From Steromphala cineraria (Eukaryota; Mollusca; Gastropoda; Trochida; Trochidae), in contig OU744732.1 in assembly GCA_916613615.1 (NCBI GenBank), forward strand, positions 53,979,727-54,043,726: a stretch of DNA of 64,000 nucleotides. Reading direction: 5' to 3'. This document shows, one piece after another, positions 1-12,355 of the stretch (positions are counted from its first letter, which is position 1; each line of letters opens with the position of its first letter). The notes beneath the pieces were generated by a model. The model had not been told where the DNA came from and made no database searches. It saw nothing but the letters and a program-made list of their open reading frames with translations. Position numbers and translations under genes: made by a program.

Positions 1-1239
1 TGCTACTTGACAAACATAGGGAACAATCATGTACCCGAGGTTAATTAGGTATTGTTTTGAAGTAGGTCCCGTCAGAATGACAGATTGTTTGTCACCAACT
101 GAAATTGTCCCACTCAAGTCACAGTTATAGTGTCTGAGCCTTCAACAAAATGACTCATTTGTTTTCATCATTCTGTTCATCCTTATAGCTTATCTTTCCC
201 CTCCCATTGTCTGGTACTGAGCTATATACAGCTTCAACTGACTGAAGGAGATCGGTGCCAATAACTATTCACAATCTGAATCGGGAGCTGATTTAGTCAG
301 TGGACATATTCGTGATTGTCAGAATAAATGTTAAAGGACGTTTAAGTATTTTACTAGATTTCAAGTCTGGACACCTTTGCTACTCACGCATGTAAATAAT
401 CTATATCGATGTAAAAGGGAATAAATGAAAGTGAGTCCACGAAAGAACATTTGTTTTAACTGGGTTGTCGAAAACAATGCAGTAGTAAATATATCTAAGC
501 CGTCAGCTTTATGGCTAATTCCTTTCTTAAATTTGTCAATTATCACAGTTTATGTGTTACATCCAGTAAATGGCATAAGGAAAGTTAAACCTAACATGCC
601 TGATTGATGCTAATCACAAATTCACTAAAGTATCTGTAACATATTGAGTTTATTGCTATAATCGTAGTTGACTGACTAGCACTTAAATAATAACGTTTTA
701 ATGACATTTATGCATAATAGTATATTACAAACAAGACCACTTATACAAATGTCTTTTTTCAGTTCACAACACTCCTTTTAAGTACAACATCAACCTTTAG
801 ACAGATTGAACGTTATTAAGTTATCGTTAATAAGGTTTTAACGTTTTTGTCGCTCAAGTGCATCAAAAACAAATGTAGGTAAATACCAGAGACTGGTAAA
901 TATATCGTTTAATGGTAATGAGTTTTGGACTACCGCAATCACTGTAAGAAAACAACCTCACATTGATTTTTTCAACATAATACCAAGGAAAAGAAAAGCA
1001 TTCTCGTTATCCTGATGGCTTCATTTAAAATAACTTTCATTGAAATATTTTGGTATTAGAATCTAAAACCACTATGTCATTTCAAATAGGCATCTTAAAG
1101 ATGATAATTAAAACCTTTTACATGTTTTTAATCTTACACTGGTCCACCCGGGAGTTATATCTTTAGTTTAGACTAGCAAAAAGATAATACTTGCTGTCTA
1201 TCTAAATCTGATCACAGATACATGTAGGATTGGATGACA
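1..1239. other. Non-coding stretch, nothing recognised
   Basis: AT-rich DNA with only short chance reading frames on both strands. No domain, repeat partner or RNA gene was recognised. Confidence 0.5.
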
Positions 1240-1475
1240 ATTAATGTCACACAACCAGAGATCAATACACTATCTGCAGCAGACGGAGTGGCCAACAATG
1301 TAGGATCAAAATAGGAAACACTTTCATGATCCAAATTATGTCTCTTAGGGTTGTGATTTGGTTCAGAAATAGCTTGTAACACAGTAAGAGGGGGCTTCAT
1401 TAGATTGCCTTAGATGTTGGATGTTGGAGAGACCTTGTTATATAAGACCATTATTAGACAACGTCTGAGGATAAA
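1240..1475 (+). repeat. Dispersed degenerate repeat, copy 1 of 3
   Basis: This stretch aligns by eye with the reverse complement of about 49735-50000 and 56310-56530. Shared landmarks are GGTTGTGATTTGGTTCAGAAA (split here: GGTTGTGATTTGG then TTCAGAAATAGC) and GGCTTCATTAGA. The copies are clearly diverged, with small indels. No coding capacity is shared. It is probably an old non-autonomous transposable element of unknown class. Confidence 0.6.
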
Positions 1476-3346
1476 TATATTGAATATATCCAACGTATCA
1501 ATTGTTCCAGCTTTAACTTATTTTTGACATATGTCATAAAATATGCTCTGTGAGTGCATTTTAAACAAAAATAGAATGGGGAAAATAACATACATCAACA
1601 TTTTGGCGTTTATGCTCTTAACCATTCATTGCTCCTGCAATTGTCCTTTACCAATGTTGATATTTGTTTATGCTGAATATGTGTGTTTTATTCAATGTGA
1701 TATATCTGTCTATGTATCTAAAAGGGAACACAATTATCCTTTATATTATTGAACATGTTTACTAATCGAATTGAGACTGTCGAAAATCTTAAATGTATCA
1801 AATGTTTAGAAAAACTTAATTTGGAAACATTGGTATTCGAGGGATCACCTATATCGACGCGGTTCAGTCCATGAAGACGATTTTTTTTGGCGTGTATAAA
1901 CATTGAGCGAATTTCGTTTTCGTTTTCGTCTTCGTACAAACAACTGCAAACTTAATTATAGTAATTTTGTCCTCAGCATATTATCTAGAATATTCATGAT
2001 AGCAACATCAATCTTGTTACAAAGATCCACCATTATTCCTAGATGCACCCTAAAACCTATTAATGAATTTAGTTTTGCGGAATCAGTGGAAACATGACTT
2101 ACACAATGCACATTGACTTACCTATAAAACTGTAATAAAACAAATTGACCCAATATTTAACAATTTTACCACTGGTATTTGAAATTGTTTGAAAAAAGTG
2201 GGACGGGGGTATGTGAGCTCTGCTCGCTTCTACACTTGTTATCTTACTGGTTATAACATGTATATAGTATTTCGTATCCCTTCTGTACAGGGTGGCTCTT
2301 CATTTTATAAATGAGTTTTATTCTTGAATGTAATTTTAGCAACATGTTGAGGTGAGAATCCAATAAAGAATTTGTTTTTCTGTCTGTTAAACGTGTTCAC
2401 AATATATGTCCACGAGGAAGACGACAATCTGTCTCTCATCCCTTATCAAAACATTACAAAAACAACACCAATCATCACGCCACAAGAACACCGCTTTGCT
2501 TCTTCATGCGAACCCATGAAACTATATTTTTTTCGAAGTCGTACGAATACCCCATCGACGCTGTACTCTAAGGTCTCTGTTGTTTGAAAAATAATTAAGG
2601 TCCGAATTCTAAATGACAGATGCTTAAATACACAATTCTGCGCCGAGAGAATATCACGCTATAATTGGTTTTTAAGATAAAAAAATGTCTTATGAAAATA
2701 TTTTCACAATATCAGGTGCTTCTTGGACAAAACACCGATATATTAGGAAACGATATAAATTGTTTGTACACGCTTTGACTTACTATTTCAATTATTCGTC
2801 ATATTTTTTACACAGCTTAGTTTTACATTACAATAAGGAAAAATTTTAATAATGTTAATTCTAATAAAAATGGAAACGTTATAGTTCATCTGGTCCAAAA
2901 AATTACCTAAACCCTTGTGATCTAAAATGGACAGTCCTATCGGGATTTTTATTGCCGAAACGAAATTCAAGGGGACCTTTCAGTGCACATAATACAATTA
3001 GTACACGATAATAACACAACCAAGTTGAAATATTTTACTTTGGGTGACATTTTTGTTGATTAATATTTGACAACTTGACAAAGAAGAGCACAAAAGCGAA
3101 TTTCGTTTCCACAAAAATAATCCGATAGGACTGTCCCTGTGAACTAGGCTGTTGTGATGACACTTCTACCACTTCTATGCATTTGTGAAAAGGCTGTATC
3201 ATATCAGTTTTGACAAAAGTACAGTTAAAAAGAATGAAATGAGACCCGGTCCCTTAACGTTATGCGATGTAAAAATCAATCAAGAGTTGAATTTTGCGTC
3301 CAAATTAGTGTCTGTGTGTTATCAATCTCATTGGCATTTTACAATT
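1476..3346. other. Non-coding stretch, nothing recognised
   Basis: Short reading frames only, none with recognisable protein features. No repeats beyond short A/T runs were noticed. Confidence 0.45.
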
Positions 3347-3529
3347 TCAAGTCATTTACACAGGACCGCAAATGTCAGATATTTCTGTCTCTTCTCCAGA
3401 CAACAGAGATGCAAGGATATGAGATTCTTAATAATGACTTTCATGACATACAATAAAGTGTACTTTATTTTCTCAAGTCATTTACCCAGGACCCCAAATG
3501 TCAGGTATTTCTGTCTCTTTTCCAGACAA
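3347..3529 (+). repeat. 57-bp segment duplicated 126 bp apart
   Basis: Two near-identical copies at 3347-3403 and 3473-3529. Both start TCAAGTCATTTAC and end with a TTTCTGTCTC...CCAGACAA motif that recurs elsewhere in the window. The open reading frame covering both copies looks incidental. Confidence 0.75.
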
Positions 3530-4343
3530 TGAAAAGTGTCCTTTTATTATCTATTTGAGGTCACGAACCAATAAATACTTAAGTAACAAAAAAGATAGTT
3601 TCTTTTCGTCTTTTGAAGAAATAACCTGCTTAACGTCATTGGACCTCTTCTTCCATCAAGGTTCCTGGCTATTGAAACATTTCAACTAATCGACCATGGA
3701 TGTCTTTGATTTCGTTTAACCAATGCATACATGAAGGAATTAAGTCTAATGGGGTTTAGTGTACACAGTTTGGAGCCGTCCCTTACTGTGTGTGTTTAAT
3801 GACATGTTTCCAGAACAACCTAACGAGCCTTTAAATGGGATAGTAATGATGATGGGCAAGTTAGTGCCGATTTGAATTTCCAAATTCAAATGTTTTAAAT
3901 TGATTTTTTTCATCGTTAACCTTTTCAAACTTGATTATCACTGAATGTCAACGGAATCATTTTTTAAAGATTTTGGTTAATGTAGCAGGATTAAAACATT
4001 TACCTCACTGCACTGATTCGACTGATTTCAGAGACATGTTCAGCTCTTGTTCCTTTAATAAATCTTAGTGTGAATACTATACCAATTAGCTAGACAATCT
4101 ATACCGTCTATCCATCCGTCATTTGATCCAATTAAATCACGTTACAGTTGGTGATTAACTTAGAGAAATGAGAAATGATCATGTCATGGTCGGTTAAAAT
4201 ATATTTCATTTAAAAGTATTGGGAACAAGTTGTCCAAATTAGAACACCCTCTCCTTGGTATTTAAATATTGAATAACATATATATACAAACAAAGATGAC
4301 AGATACTGAACAGGGTGGGGGTGAAATGTTCTTTAAGTGAATG
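3530..4343. other. Non-coding stretch, nothing recognised
   Basis: AT-rich with no recognisable gene or repeat. Confidence 0.45.
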
Positions 4344-4474
4344 TGACCCACCCTTAAAAGCTGTCATGTTATTTCATGACCCATCCCTAGAGTATGTCTT
4401 ATTTTTTATGACCCACCCCTAGAGTATGTTTTATTATCATATGACACCATCCCCCCTCCCCCTCCCCCCCCCCC
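4344..4474 (+). repeat. 33-bp tandem repeat and C-rich tract
   Basis: About three units of roughly 33 bp, each beginning GACCCA(C/T)CCCTAGAGTATG or a variant, from 4344 to about 4448. They run directly into a C-rich tract at 4449-4474. Confidence 0.7.
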
Positions 4475-6443
4475 CAAACACCCCAACATAAATGACCAGT
4501 CCCTAATGGGTACACAACAGAGACAAAAACAAGAATGCTATGAGATGAATTTCGGTGTGTTTTTTATGTTAATATTTTCTCATAGGAATGTGATACGGTT
4601 AGAAAACGCGTTAGTTTTGTTGCACCTTCAGATATTAAAGAGTTGGGATGAATAATGGGACACATGAGAAAACATGGGAAAATTGTGAATACAATGCCCT
4701 TATGGTTCAAGTAATAGAAGTATAAAAAGGAACAGAGCGTTACATGTTTAGGGTATCATTACATTTTTACATTTATTAGTTAAAAGATACAAACACTGAT
4801 GATGAATTGCATTATTGATAAATGGCTGATTAACAACCTTAACAGATTATCAATTATTTACATTGTAAATCATTATCAAATCTAATGGTATGAATTGTAT
4901 TTAATTGGGAGAAGGACTATCGTTTTAATGCAGACTATATATGCAGAAATTTTGATTTGAAAGTTTAAAAAGACAGAAATATCCAATATGATGGAACTCA
5001 TATTAAAACGATATTTAACAAATTGAAGTGTAAACTTCATGCATTGTCTGGTGTTTTGATATGTCACTTCCAAGCTTAAGGTCGTAATATATGCATGCAA
5101 TTAGTTGTAGTTTCATATCATACATGTTAATGTATAAATGGCTTTTGACTTTCCATAAGGGATTTACAAAATATAAACATATAGTTATAAATCAAGCATC
5201 AATTTTCACAATTACATAGACAAAAAATGTATGTATTTAATGCGCTTACACCGAATATTGAAAATATTTTCAACGAAGTCCCCTTTCTGTGTTTATTTGA
5301 ATACTCCCCTTTACGAACATAAACTACCGGTGCAGAACTTAGGTTGCTGGATTAACATCAGATGATCTTGCAGATGCAGCAACCACATGTTCATAAGGAC
5401 ATGCACTTGTTACTCTGTCAGAACCACCGTGGTGTGTGATGAAATACGGTTGTAAAAACTTGAAAGAGTTTATGCCTTTTTTATTTAACTTCAAAATGAG
5501 GCAAAGGCAATTATCAAAATAGTTTGCCGGCAAATATATATTGAACGATCTCAAAGACGGTTGACTTATGATAATTGTCATCTCATTTGCTTACAACACA
5601 CCAAATAGTAATAATAATGACAAAGTTAAATAACTGAAGGTTATCTTTGATGATAGTTTTAGGGTTACTTTCGACTCATTTGCTTGTAACAGGCCATGAA
5701 CTAGAATAAACTATTAAATCATATTAAAGTGTACATGTAAGTGACATGTGTTATGACAGCTGTTTTAAGGACAATGTATAGGCTAATGACAAGTATTTTT
5801 TGATGAACTAATAATGTACAACCTAGATCAATTGTCGCCTTCAACTTAATTAGAATTTCGAAAATTTAAATTTGCACAATATTTCTACTGTTACGCATTA
5901 TCACCATAATTGTAAAATTGTTTGGACCACCAGGTAATTATGGTATAATTATCTACATGCTTACTTTTAATACACGGCATACATGTTAAACATACATTAA
6001 TTGGCAAAAGTGGAAACATTCTGTTAAGATTATTTCAAAATAAAATTATATTTTTTATTAAGAAGAATGAGATGATTTAAATTCTTAAAACGTAAAATTT
6101 ACAAAAATTTATTTTAAATGTTTTCTATGAATAATTTTTTTTACCAAGGGTTATCCATTTTATACAACATAATACAGCATGTAGTATAATGTAGTAGTAT
6201 GAAACTCGACGATTGTGTTTTAGTTGAGGTCATCCGGTGCTTTATTCCCAAATGCCAACCAGATGGTATCAATCATGATGAATTATTCTATATGGGAAGT
6301 AATCAGGGTTGTAATGACGCCACCTCTTTATATCTGAACTAGTTCATACACAACCTGTTCTCAAGGCTGATGCTACGGTGAGACGTATAGTCTGGGTCTC
6401 AAATAGTTGTTTAGTTTTAGTCTGACTGCATAAACGTGACCTT
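4475..6443. other. Non-coding stretch, nothing recognised
   Basis: AT-rich with scattered short frames only. No domain or repeat partner was identified. Confidence 0.45.
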
Positions 6444-6447
6444 TTAA

Positions 6448-6789
6448 AGGGGCAGTAGCACGTTTTTAGGGGGATATAAGGTGATGTCAGGAAAATGAAA
6501 ATTAATGGTTCCAATTGAAAGACAATGTATCTAAACTAAATGGAGGAGTAATAATTCAAAAATATTACGTAAAGTTTAGCCATGCGATTCCTTTTTCTCA
6601 CAAAATTGATTTAAGGTGTTAAAATGGCCGCCAATGGATTTCATGTGAATCTTCATACTTTGTCCTCAGATTATGGATGATTGGTTAGTGTAGTGAGATT
6701 TTTATCAAAATAATTCAATTAGCATTAACGTACAAAAATCAGTGAAATATTTAAAACATAAAATTATCCAAAAACGTGCTATTGTCCCT
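6448..6789 (+). mobile_element. TTAA-flanked MITE, copy 1 (forward)
   Basis: The element is 342 bp, bounded by TTAA on both sides (6444-6447 and 6790-6793). Its terminal inverted repeats begin AGGGGCAGTAGCACGTTTTT. It has no coding capacity. The interior carries an AAAATGGCCGCC core shared with the other copies. TTAA duplication suggests mobilisation by a piggyBac-like transposase, which is inference. Confidence 0.88.
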
Positions 6790-6894
6790 TTAAACTGTAT
6801 TGATGTTCTAATGCTTACATAAAATCTTAAATGGTTATTTGGCCCCGAAATATAATTTTGATTCTCTTCTTTTGGATTATAATCTGGGTCTTAA

Positions 6895-7250
6895 AGGGGC
6901 AGTAGCACGTTTTTTGATATTTTTATATTTTATACTTTTCACTGATAATTGTAAGTTAATGCTAAATGTGTTAATTTGACAGTGTCAAAAATCTCATTAC
7001 ACAAACCACTCATCCATAGTCAGAGGACAAAGTATGAAGGTTTACATAATATCCATTGGCGGCCATTTTGTGTGAACACCTTTTATTCATTTTGAGTAAG
7101 AAAAGGGAATCGCATGGCTAAACTTTATGTTATATATTTGAATTATTACTGGTCCATTTAGTTTAGATACATTGTCTTTCAATTGGAACCATTAATTTTC
7201 ATTTCCCTGACATCACCTTATATACCCCATAAAAACCTGCTACTGCCCCT
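6895..7250 (-). mobile_element. TTAA-flanked MITE, copy 2 (inverted)
   Basis: A 356-bp copy of the same family, inverted relative to copy 1 and only about 100 bp away. TTAA is intact on the left (6891-6894) and degraded to TTTA on the right. The pair could fold into a large hairpin. Confidence 0.87.
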
Positions 7251-7254
7251 TTTA

Positions 7255-7955
7255 TAGTATGTATTGAATTTTAAGTTAAACTGCAAATATTGATCTCTTG
7301 ATATTCATTTGATTCCTGATCACTTCCAATCCACTGAAAAGGCTCTTTTGACAACATTTCATATTAAAAAGGGTACAAGGTGTACAAAACTATGTAGTGA
7401 AAGAATAGAACCATTTCTGTTTATTATCCTCTTAAAGCGTTGTCTTTGAAAACTGCTTTCTCGTAATATGTAACCGATGGTCTGGATTCTTTTGGTTAGA
7501 AATAATTTACTAATAAGATATAAAAGATAGATTGAAATTTTGATTTGTTTCAAGGTAAATGGAATTCTTTTCAACCCAAAAGATTAACACTGATTTACAC
7601 GTTAGCTTTAGATTACCGAATACAGCTAAGATATGAGAAAGGCAATCTTCATCTTTGATCAATGTCAATATTAAGCTTGAAGGTAACTCTGAGATGGTTA
7701 ACTTAAAGGGAATGTTGTTTGTGTTCATGCAAAACATATCTTATTTTGATAAATGGCTTTTCTGTTATTACGTTAGGTTGATCGCACGCTTTTGTCGCTT
7801 TCATGTTTTTCATACTTCATCAAATGTCTTTTTGTTTTCATGTTTTCGAGAATCGTGAGATAGAATTGTTTTTTGACGACGTGTGTCACGAAATACTGTT
7901 GATCACAACACAATTCTTGAAGAATTCAAATTAAATTTGTCAATTGTCAACAAAT
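7255..7955. other. Non-coding stretch, nothing recognised
   Basis: Low-complexity AT-rich DNA between the MITE pair and the minisatellite. No gene was recognised. Confidence 0.45.
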
Positions 7956-8487
7956 ATTTGATGACCATGCTAATGTTATCAGTATTGTGATGTTTTTAGT
8001 TTGTGATGAGAATGCTTATACAAACAGTACTGTGAATTTCTTACTTCGTGATGAGAATGCTAATGCAAACAGTACTGTGAATTTCTTAGTTTGTGATGAC
8101 CCTGCTAATGCAATCAGTACTGTGAATTTCTTAGTTTTTGATGAGAATGCTAATGCAAACAGTACTGTGAATTTCTTAGTTTGTGATGAGAATGCTAATG
8201 CAAACAGTACTGTGAATTTCTTAGTTTGTGATGAGAATGCTAATGCAAACAGTACTGTGAATTTCTTAGTTTTTGATGAGAATGCTAATGCAAACAGTAC
8301 TGTGAAGTTCTTAGTTTGTGATGAGAATGCTAATTCAAACAGTACTGTGAATTACTTAGTTTGTGATGACCATGCTAATGCAATCATTACTGTGAATTTC
8401 TTAGTTTGTGATGACTATGCTAATGCAAACAGTATTGTGAATTTCATAGTTTGTGATGAGAATGATAATGCAAACAGTTCTGTGAAG
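7956..8487 (+). repeat. 45-bp minisatellite, left part (about 12 units)
   Basis: Units of 45 bp centred on GTTTGTGATGAGAATGCTAA, with point differences between units. Because 45 is a multiple of three, one frame stays open through the array and gives a repeating 15-residue unit of the type FLVCDENANANSTVN. There is no signal peptide, no start context and no flanking exon, so the open frame is probably a by-product of the unit length. The array resumes in the same orientation at 10677, after the LINE insertion. Confidence 0.9.
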
Positions 8488-8513
8488 ACAGACAGACAGA
8501 AAATTCTTAAGCA

Positions 8514-9205
8514 TTAACCATATAAAATACTACGGCGTTTAGTTAAAGTCTCCTGGCAGGTTTTGGAAACGATAAAAATTAGGTCATGGAAACTAAAAAT
8601 ATAAATAAACATTTCTTCATAAGAAAGTGAACTAAAATGAGGTAAATTTCTCCGGCATGAGTTAAAAAGCACTTCCCTAATAGAGGTGTAAGCGGGGCAG
8701 TTAAATAAAACATGCATTTCGTCTTCCACTTGATCAGGACAGTTAAAACAGTATCTCTCGCTGTGTGGTATGCTCTCGTATCTTCCCGTCTCAACTCTTA
8801 ACGGGGCCACTCCACAGCGAAATTTCGCCAAAGCACTCTTATGGTTTCGGGAAAGTGGACATCGGCTTCATACTTTTCTTTAAAAAGTCTGTAATTTCGG
8901 AGCTTATTCTTCCCTCGCCTTTTTTCAACCTGTGACAAATTTTCTTTCCATGTAAGGTGATAGTTATTGAGTAGGATATCTTGTATAGATGTAAGGAAAG
9001 GTTTCTTCTCAATGACACCAGCATATGTCAGGTGTTCGAATCCATGATCTTTTAAAAACACTTTTATTTTACAATTCCAATTTTTCTTCTTACAATCATT
9101 CGCCCAGAGAAATATCCTCTTATTAATTCGTTTACTTGTTGTGTTAACGGCTCTTCTCCAATGCCTAAAACAGATAACCAATTTCGTACTTCTGGTGGTA
9201 TCCAT
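8514..9205 (-). pseudogene. LINE reverse transcriptase C-terminal region, frameshifted
   Basis: Two overlapping minus-strand reading frames (8798-9205 and 8514-8831) continue the protein downstream of the polymerase domain. The last part has a Cys/His cluster, CFNCPDQVEDEMHVLFNC, spaced like the C-terminal zinc-binding motif common in invertebrate LINEs. At least one frameshift lies near 8800-8830, and another near 9064-9205 separates this part from the polymerase frame. It is a broken remnant of the LINE and not a separate gene. Confidence 0.75.
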
Positions 9206-9987
9206 CCAATTTTACCGTTGACAGCGATATTCGGGGTATATTTACCCAGGAAGAAGCGTTGTGCTCTGTGTTGGATAGCATTAATACATGAATGTTGTGC
9301 GGTTCCCCATATTGCTGCTCCATATTTTAACACTGAGTAAACCATGGCGTCGTAAAGTTTTGTAAACACACTGTATGGCATACCGCCAATACTTTTAAAC
9401 TTGGATATTAAAAGTCCCAGTGCTCTGTTTGCTGATTGAGCTGCTGATGTGGCCATCATAGTGTAGTCCAGGTGCTCGCTTAATAGTACACCGAGATAGT
9501 GGTACTTTTCTTCGATTGCTAAAATCGCCTGTCCACACTTGAACGTCGTTGTAGATCTACTTATAGATGGTATCCTAAAATGAACAATCTTCGACTTATC
9601 GGGGTTAAAAGTCATCCTGTTCGTAACACACCACTGATTAGCTGTATCTAATAAACACTGTAGATCTTCCTCTGTCTCCGCTAGTAACACAATGTCGTCA
9701 GCATTGGCTAGGACTGCTATGTTGTCTTCGTTTATTCTTACTCCTCTTCCAAGTGTATTTAAGGTCAAAATCAAGTCGTTTATATACATATTAAAAAGGA
9801 ACGGTGAAAGCAAGCATCCCTGTTTCAGACCTCGAGTAACGGAGAACCATGGCGTGAATAATCTATTCACACGCACACAACACTTGACGTTTTGATAGAG
9901 AGATGTTAAAGCAGTCAACATTCTTCCTCCAACACCTGAATCTTGCAACTTCGTCCAGAGAATATCCCTGTCAATCCAATCGTACAC
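9064..9987 (-). pseudogene. LINE reverse transcriptase, polymerase core
   Basis: A 307-codon minus-strand frame with clear RVT_1 features: DWIDRDILWTKL near the start, then GLKQGCLLSPFLFNMYINDL, then the catalytic region ANADDIVLLAE, then FNPDKSKIVHF and the thumb-like WGTAQHS region. The usual aromatic residue just before ADD (Y/F-A-D-D) is Asn here, which would be expected to damage the active site. The N-terminal fingers lie in another frame upstream. Known role of the family: target-primed reverse transcription of its own RNA. This copy looks dead. Confidence 0.88.
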
Positions 9988-10155
9988 TTTCTTGAATCAA
10001 TAAATGCTGCATACTACGCTTTCTAGTCAGTTTTCGTTTTTCAATTATACTGGTAATTGACGAGATATGTTCTGTTGTAGATCTTCCTTTTCTAAAACCA
10101 TTCTGTTCATCCGTCAGAATATCGTTTCGTTCAGCCCATGTGTAAAGTCGCGAGT

Positions 10156-10431
10156 TCAGTATACCGCAATAAATCTTGTATATAGCTGGGGCTTAGGGAT
10201 TACCTCTATAACTAAGGGGGTCTGTTTTATCCACCATAGTCGATTTTGGTATTTGGGTGATAATTCCCTCTGATGGTATTTTGGCTGTTCTAAAGTAATT
10301 CCCTCTGATGGTATTTTGGCTGTTCTAAAACAGATATTAAACAGTCTATGCAACAGACCTACAGTTCGCTCCCCTTTCAGCAGCTGGGTTGGGATCTCGT
10401 CCACTGGCGTCTTTCCATTCTTGGCTTTCAT
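10156..10431 (-). pseudogene. LINE reverse transcriptase, N-terminal fragment
   Basis: A minus-strand frame beginning KAKNGKTPVDEIPTQLLK and continuing with LLHRLFNICFRTAKIPS, typical of the region just before the RVT_1 fingers. A 35-bp tandem duplication in the DNA (10261-10330, unit TAATTCCCTCTGATGG...) follows. Because 35 is not a multiple of three it shifts the frame. The remaining stretch to 9987 is out of frame with the polymerase core. Confidence 0.72.
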
Positions 10432-10676
10432 CAGAGCAGACTTGACTTCGTCAGTGATGTCATCACAAAGTTCTTCGTGTCGCTGCTCATCCTCTGACGT
10501 AGAATACTCTCTTGTGACGTCATCTTTCTCTCCTTCGCCATTTAACAGTAATTCATAGTCTTTCTTCCACTTATCTAAAACTATATCCTATCTCTCGTAA
10601 CTTCACCATTACCTAAAGTCACTTCCATCGGAATTAGCTTCTGCCGTTCTTGTGCTATGCCTATTTTCCCGATACT

Positions 10677-10795
10677 TCTTCGTTTGTGATGACCATGCTA
10701 ATTCAAACAATACTGTAAATTCCTTAGTTTGTGATGACAATGCTAATGCAAAAAGTACTGTGAATTTCTTAGTTTGTGATAACAATGCTAATAAG
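10677..10795 (+). repeat. 45-bp minisatellite, right part (about 2.6 units)
   Basis: Same unit and orientation as 7956-8487, but more diverged. It is the continuation of the array beyond the LINE insertion. Confidence 0.85.
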
Positions 10796-12285
10796 CTTGA
10801 TATCAACATTATTATGAATACAGAATATGTAAAGTTTACCCAACAAACATACAATGTAGGCAATGAATGTGTGTGACTAACGTTATTACATTAAGCGACG
10901 TCAGCAACAACGCAATTATCCTACTTTACATAACTATAATTACTGTTGGGATAGTAATTAACTAAGTGTCTGTCTTTACGCCAATTGATACTTGTAATGA
11001 CGTTAAAAGTCACTTCCAGCCTGAAGACAGACACTATTGTTCAATATATTATCTGTCTTGAACCTTCCGTACTTCATTATAACAACTTTACATCATACCC
11101 TTATACGTTTTAAGTAATTTAACTTTTGTTACGCATCTGTATTTACAGTGTTGATGAAAATGGTAACCAAATAGTTCACAAATTCAAAGGGTCTGCGAGC
11201 AACTAACAAAAAGGAATCACATCTTTTTCAACGAATACATCCCTAAAATAAACGGTATTGATAACAATAAATAATTTTCAGAGGATTCAGCAGTTTGCTG
11301 AATAATTTAATCACAATATCAAATAGGGAAACAATGTGTTAGAAGATTCTCGTTAGCAGTTTTATGAATCAATTAGATTTATATCCTTACCATAAAGTCG
11401 AGGTAAGTATGTTTTAGCTATTAGCGAGATAAATCTGTCTCGTCTGGTATTTGTTTCCGTTTAAAGCTTGCTACACGTTATGTTTTACTTCGAGACAGAA
11501 ATATCTGATCATTTGATTTATTGGTATTTATAGGGAAAATCATAGATGTCATTGAGTATAGATAAAAAAAGAAGTTTAACTTTTACAAAGTAGACATACC
11601 GATTTCAAAACTTCGTAACTTTAATCATGATTTCAATATTGAGAAGGTTTTAAGTAAAGAAAGGAAAAGCTTAGTAATGTTTTTGCAGTAGGTATTGTTT
11701 CAAAAATTGAAGTGTTCGGGGCTTTAAAAAATTAAGGAATTTGAGAAAACTATTTTTCTCCTACATAAAGAAAGAAGTTTTATTTTCCTCATTTATGCTC
11801 TTTAAGGCATTAAACATTCAAATCTGCGTTGAAGTCTTTTTTTTCAGTGAAGATTATTAGTTTGAAATGAAATTACTGCAAATGAAATCATATCAAACTG
11901 TTTAACTGATTAATTAGGTAGACAGTTTGTGTGGGTGTATCTCAAGGTACTATGATTTAACCAATTTGTAAGATTTTACATGTGAGTTTCGGTTATATCA
12001 ATTGGTAAATATCGATATCAAATTGATATTATATATGCAATAAACAATAATAATTGTTGGTTGATACACTGGTACAAATCTAATAATTCTACAAAGATAA
12101 CACCGTATTTCTGAGAACACCAGAAGGTCGAGCTACTGCATTCTGTGACATGCCAGTCTCTACCATGACGATGGTACCTCGACGATCATCCTCAGCTATC
12201 TGCTAGGTATGACATACGAATGTGTTAACGCAAACTGAATCTTAACACCTCAAGAAAATCCTACGTATAATGACCCAGGATACGT
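10796..12285. other. Non-coding stretch, nothing recognised
   Basis: AT-rich. It contains GCGACGTCAGCAAC at about 10896, also present at about 48680, and two motifs of the dispersed TCTGTCTC type near 11430 and 11492. A segment at about 12198-12221 matches 58148-58171. No gene was recognised. Confidence 0.45.
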
Positions 12286-12355
12286 CAGGAAACCACAAGC
12301 GTTTAATGAAGTTTAATGACCAGGAAACCCCAGGCGTTTAATGAGGTTTAATGAG
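12286..12355 (+). repeat. 35-bp direct repeat, two units
   Basis: Units 12286-12320 and 12321-12355 both start CAGGAAACC and contain GTTTAATGA(A/G)GTTTAATGA. A partial third unit follows. Confidence 0.8.

Larger units (their letters stand above)
8488..10676 (-). mobile_element. Degenerate non-LTR retrotransposon (LINE) inserted in the minisatellite
   Basis: A minus-strand element whose coding remnants include reverse transcriptase motifs and a C-terminal Cys/His cluster. The minisatellite stops inside a unit at about 8487 (TGTGAAG) and resumes inside a unit at about 10677, so the element lies within one repeat unit. The 3' end on the minus strand is at the left, next to a short GACAGACAGACAG run. 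The 5' end is truncated: no endonuclease or ORF1 is visible. The coding region is broken by frameshifts and a 35-bp internal tandem duplication. The LINE clade cannot be assigned by eye. Confidence 0.82.

Noticed and set aside
7987..8517. 176-codon open frame over the minisatellite as a repetitive protein gene
   Set aside because: The unit length of 45 bp keeps any stop-free frame open. There is no ATG-led signal peptide, exon signal or conserved substitution pattern that favours coding.
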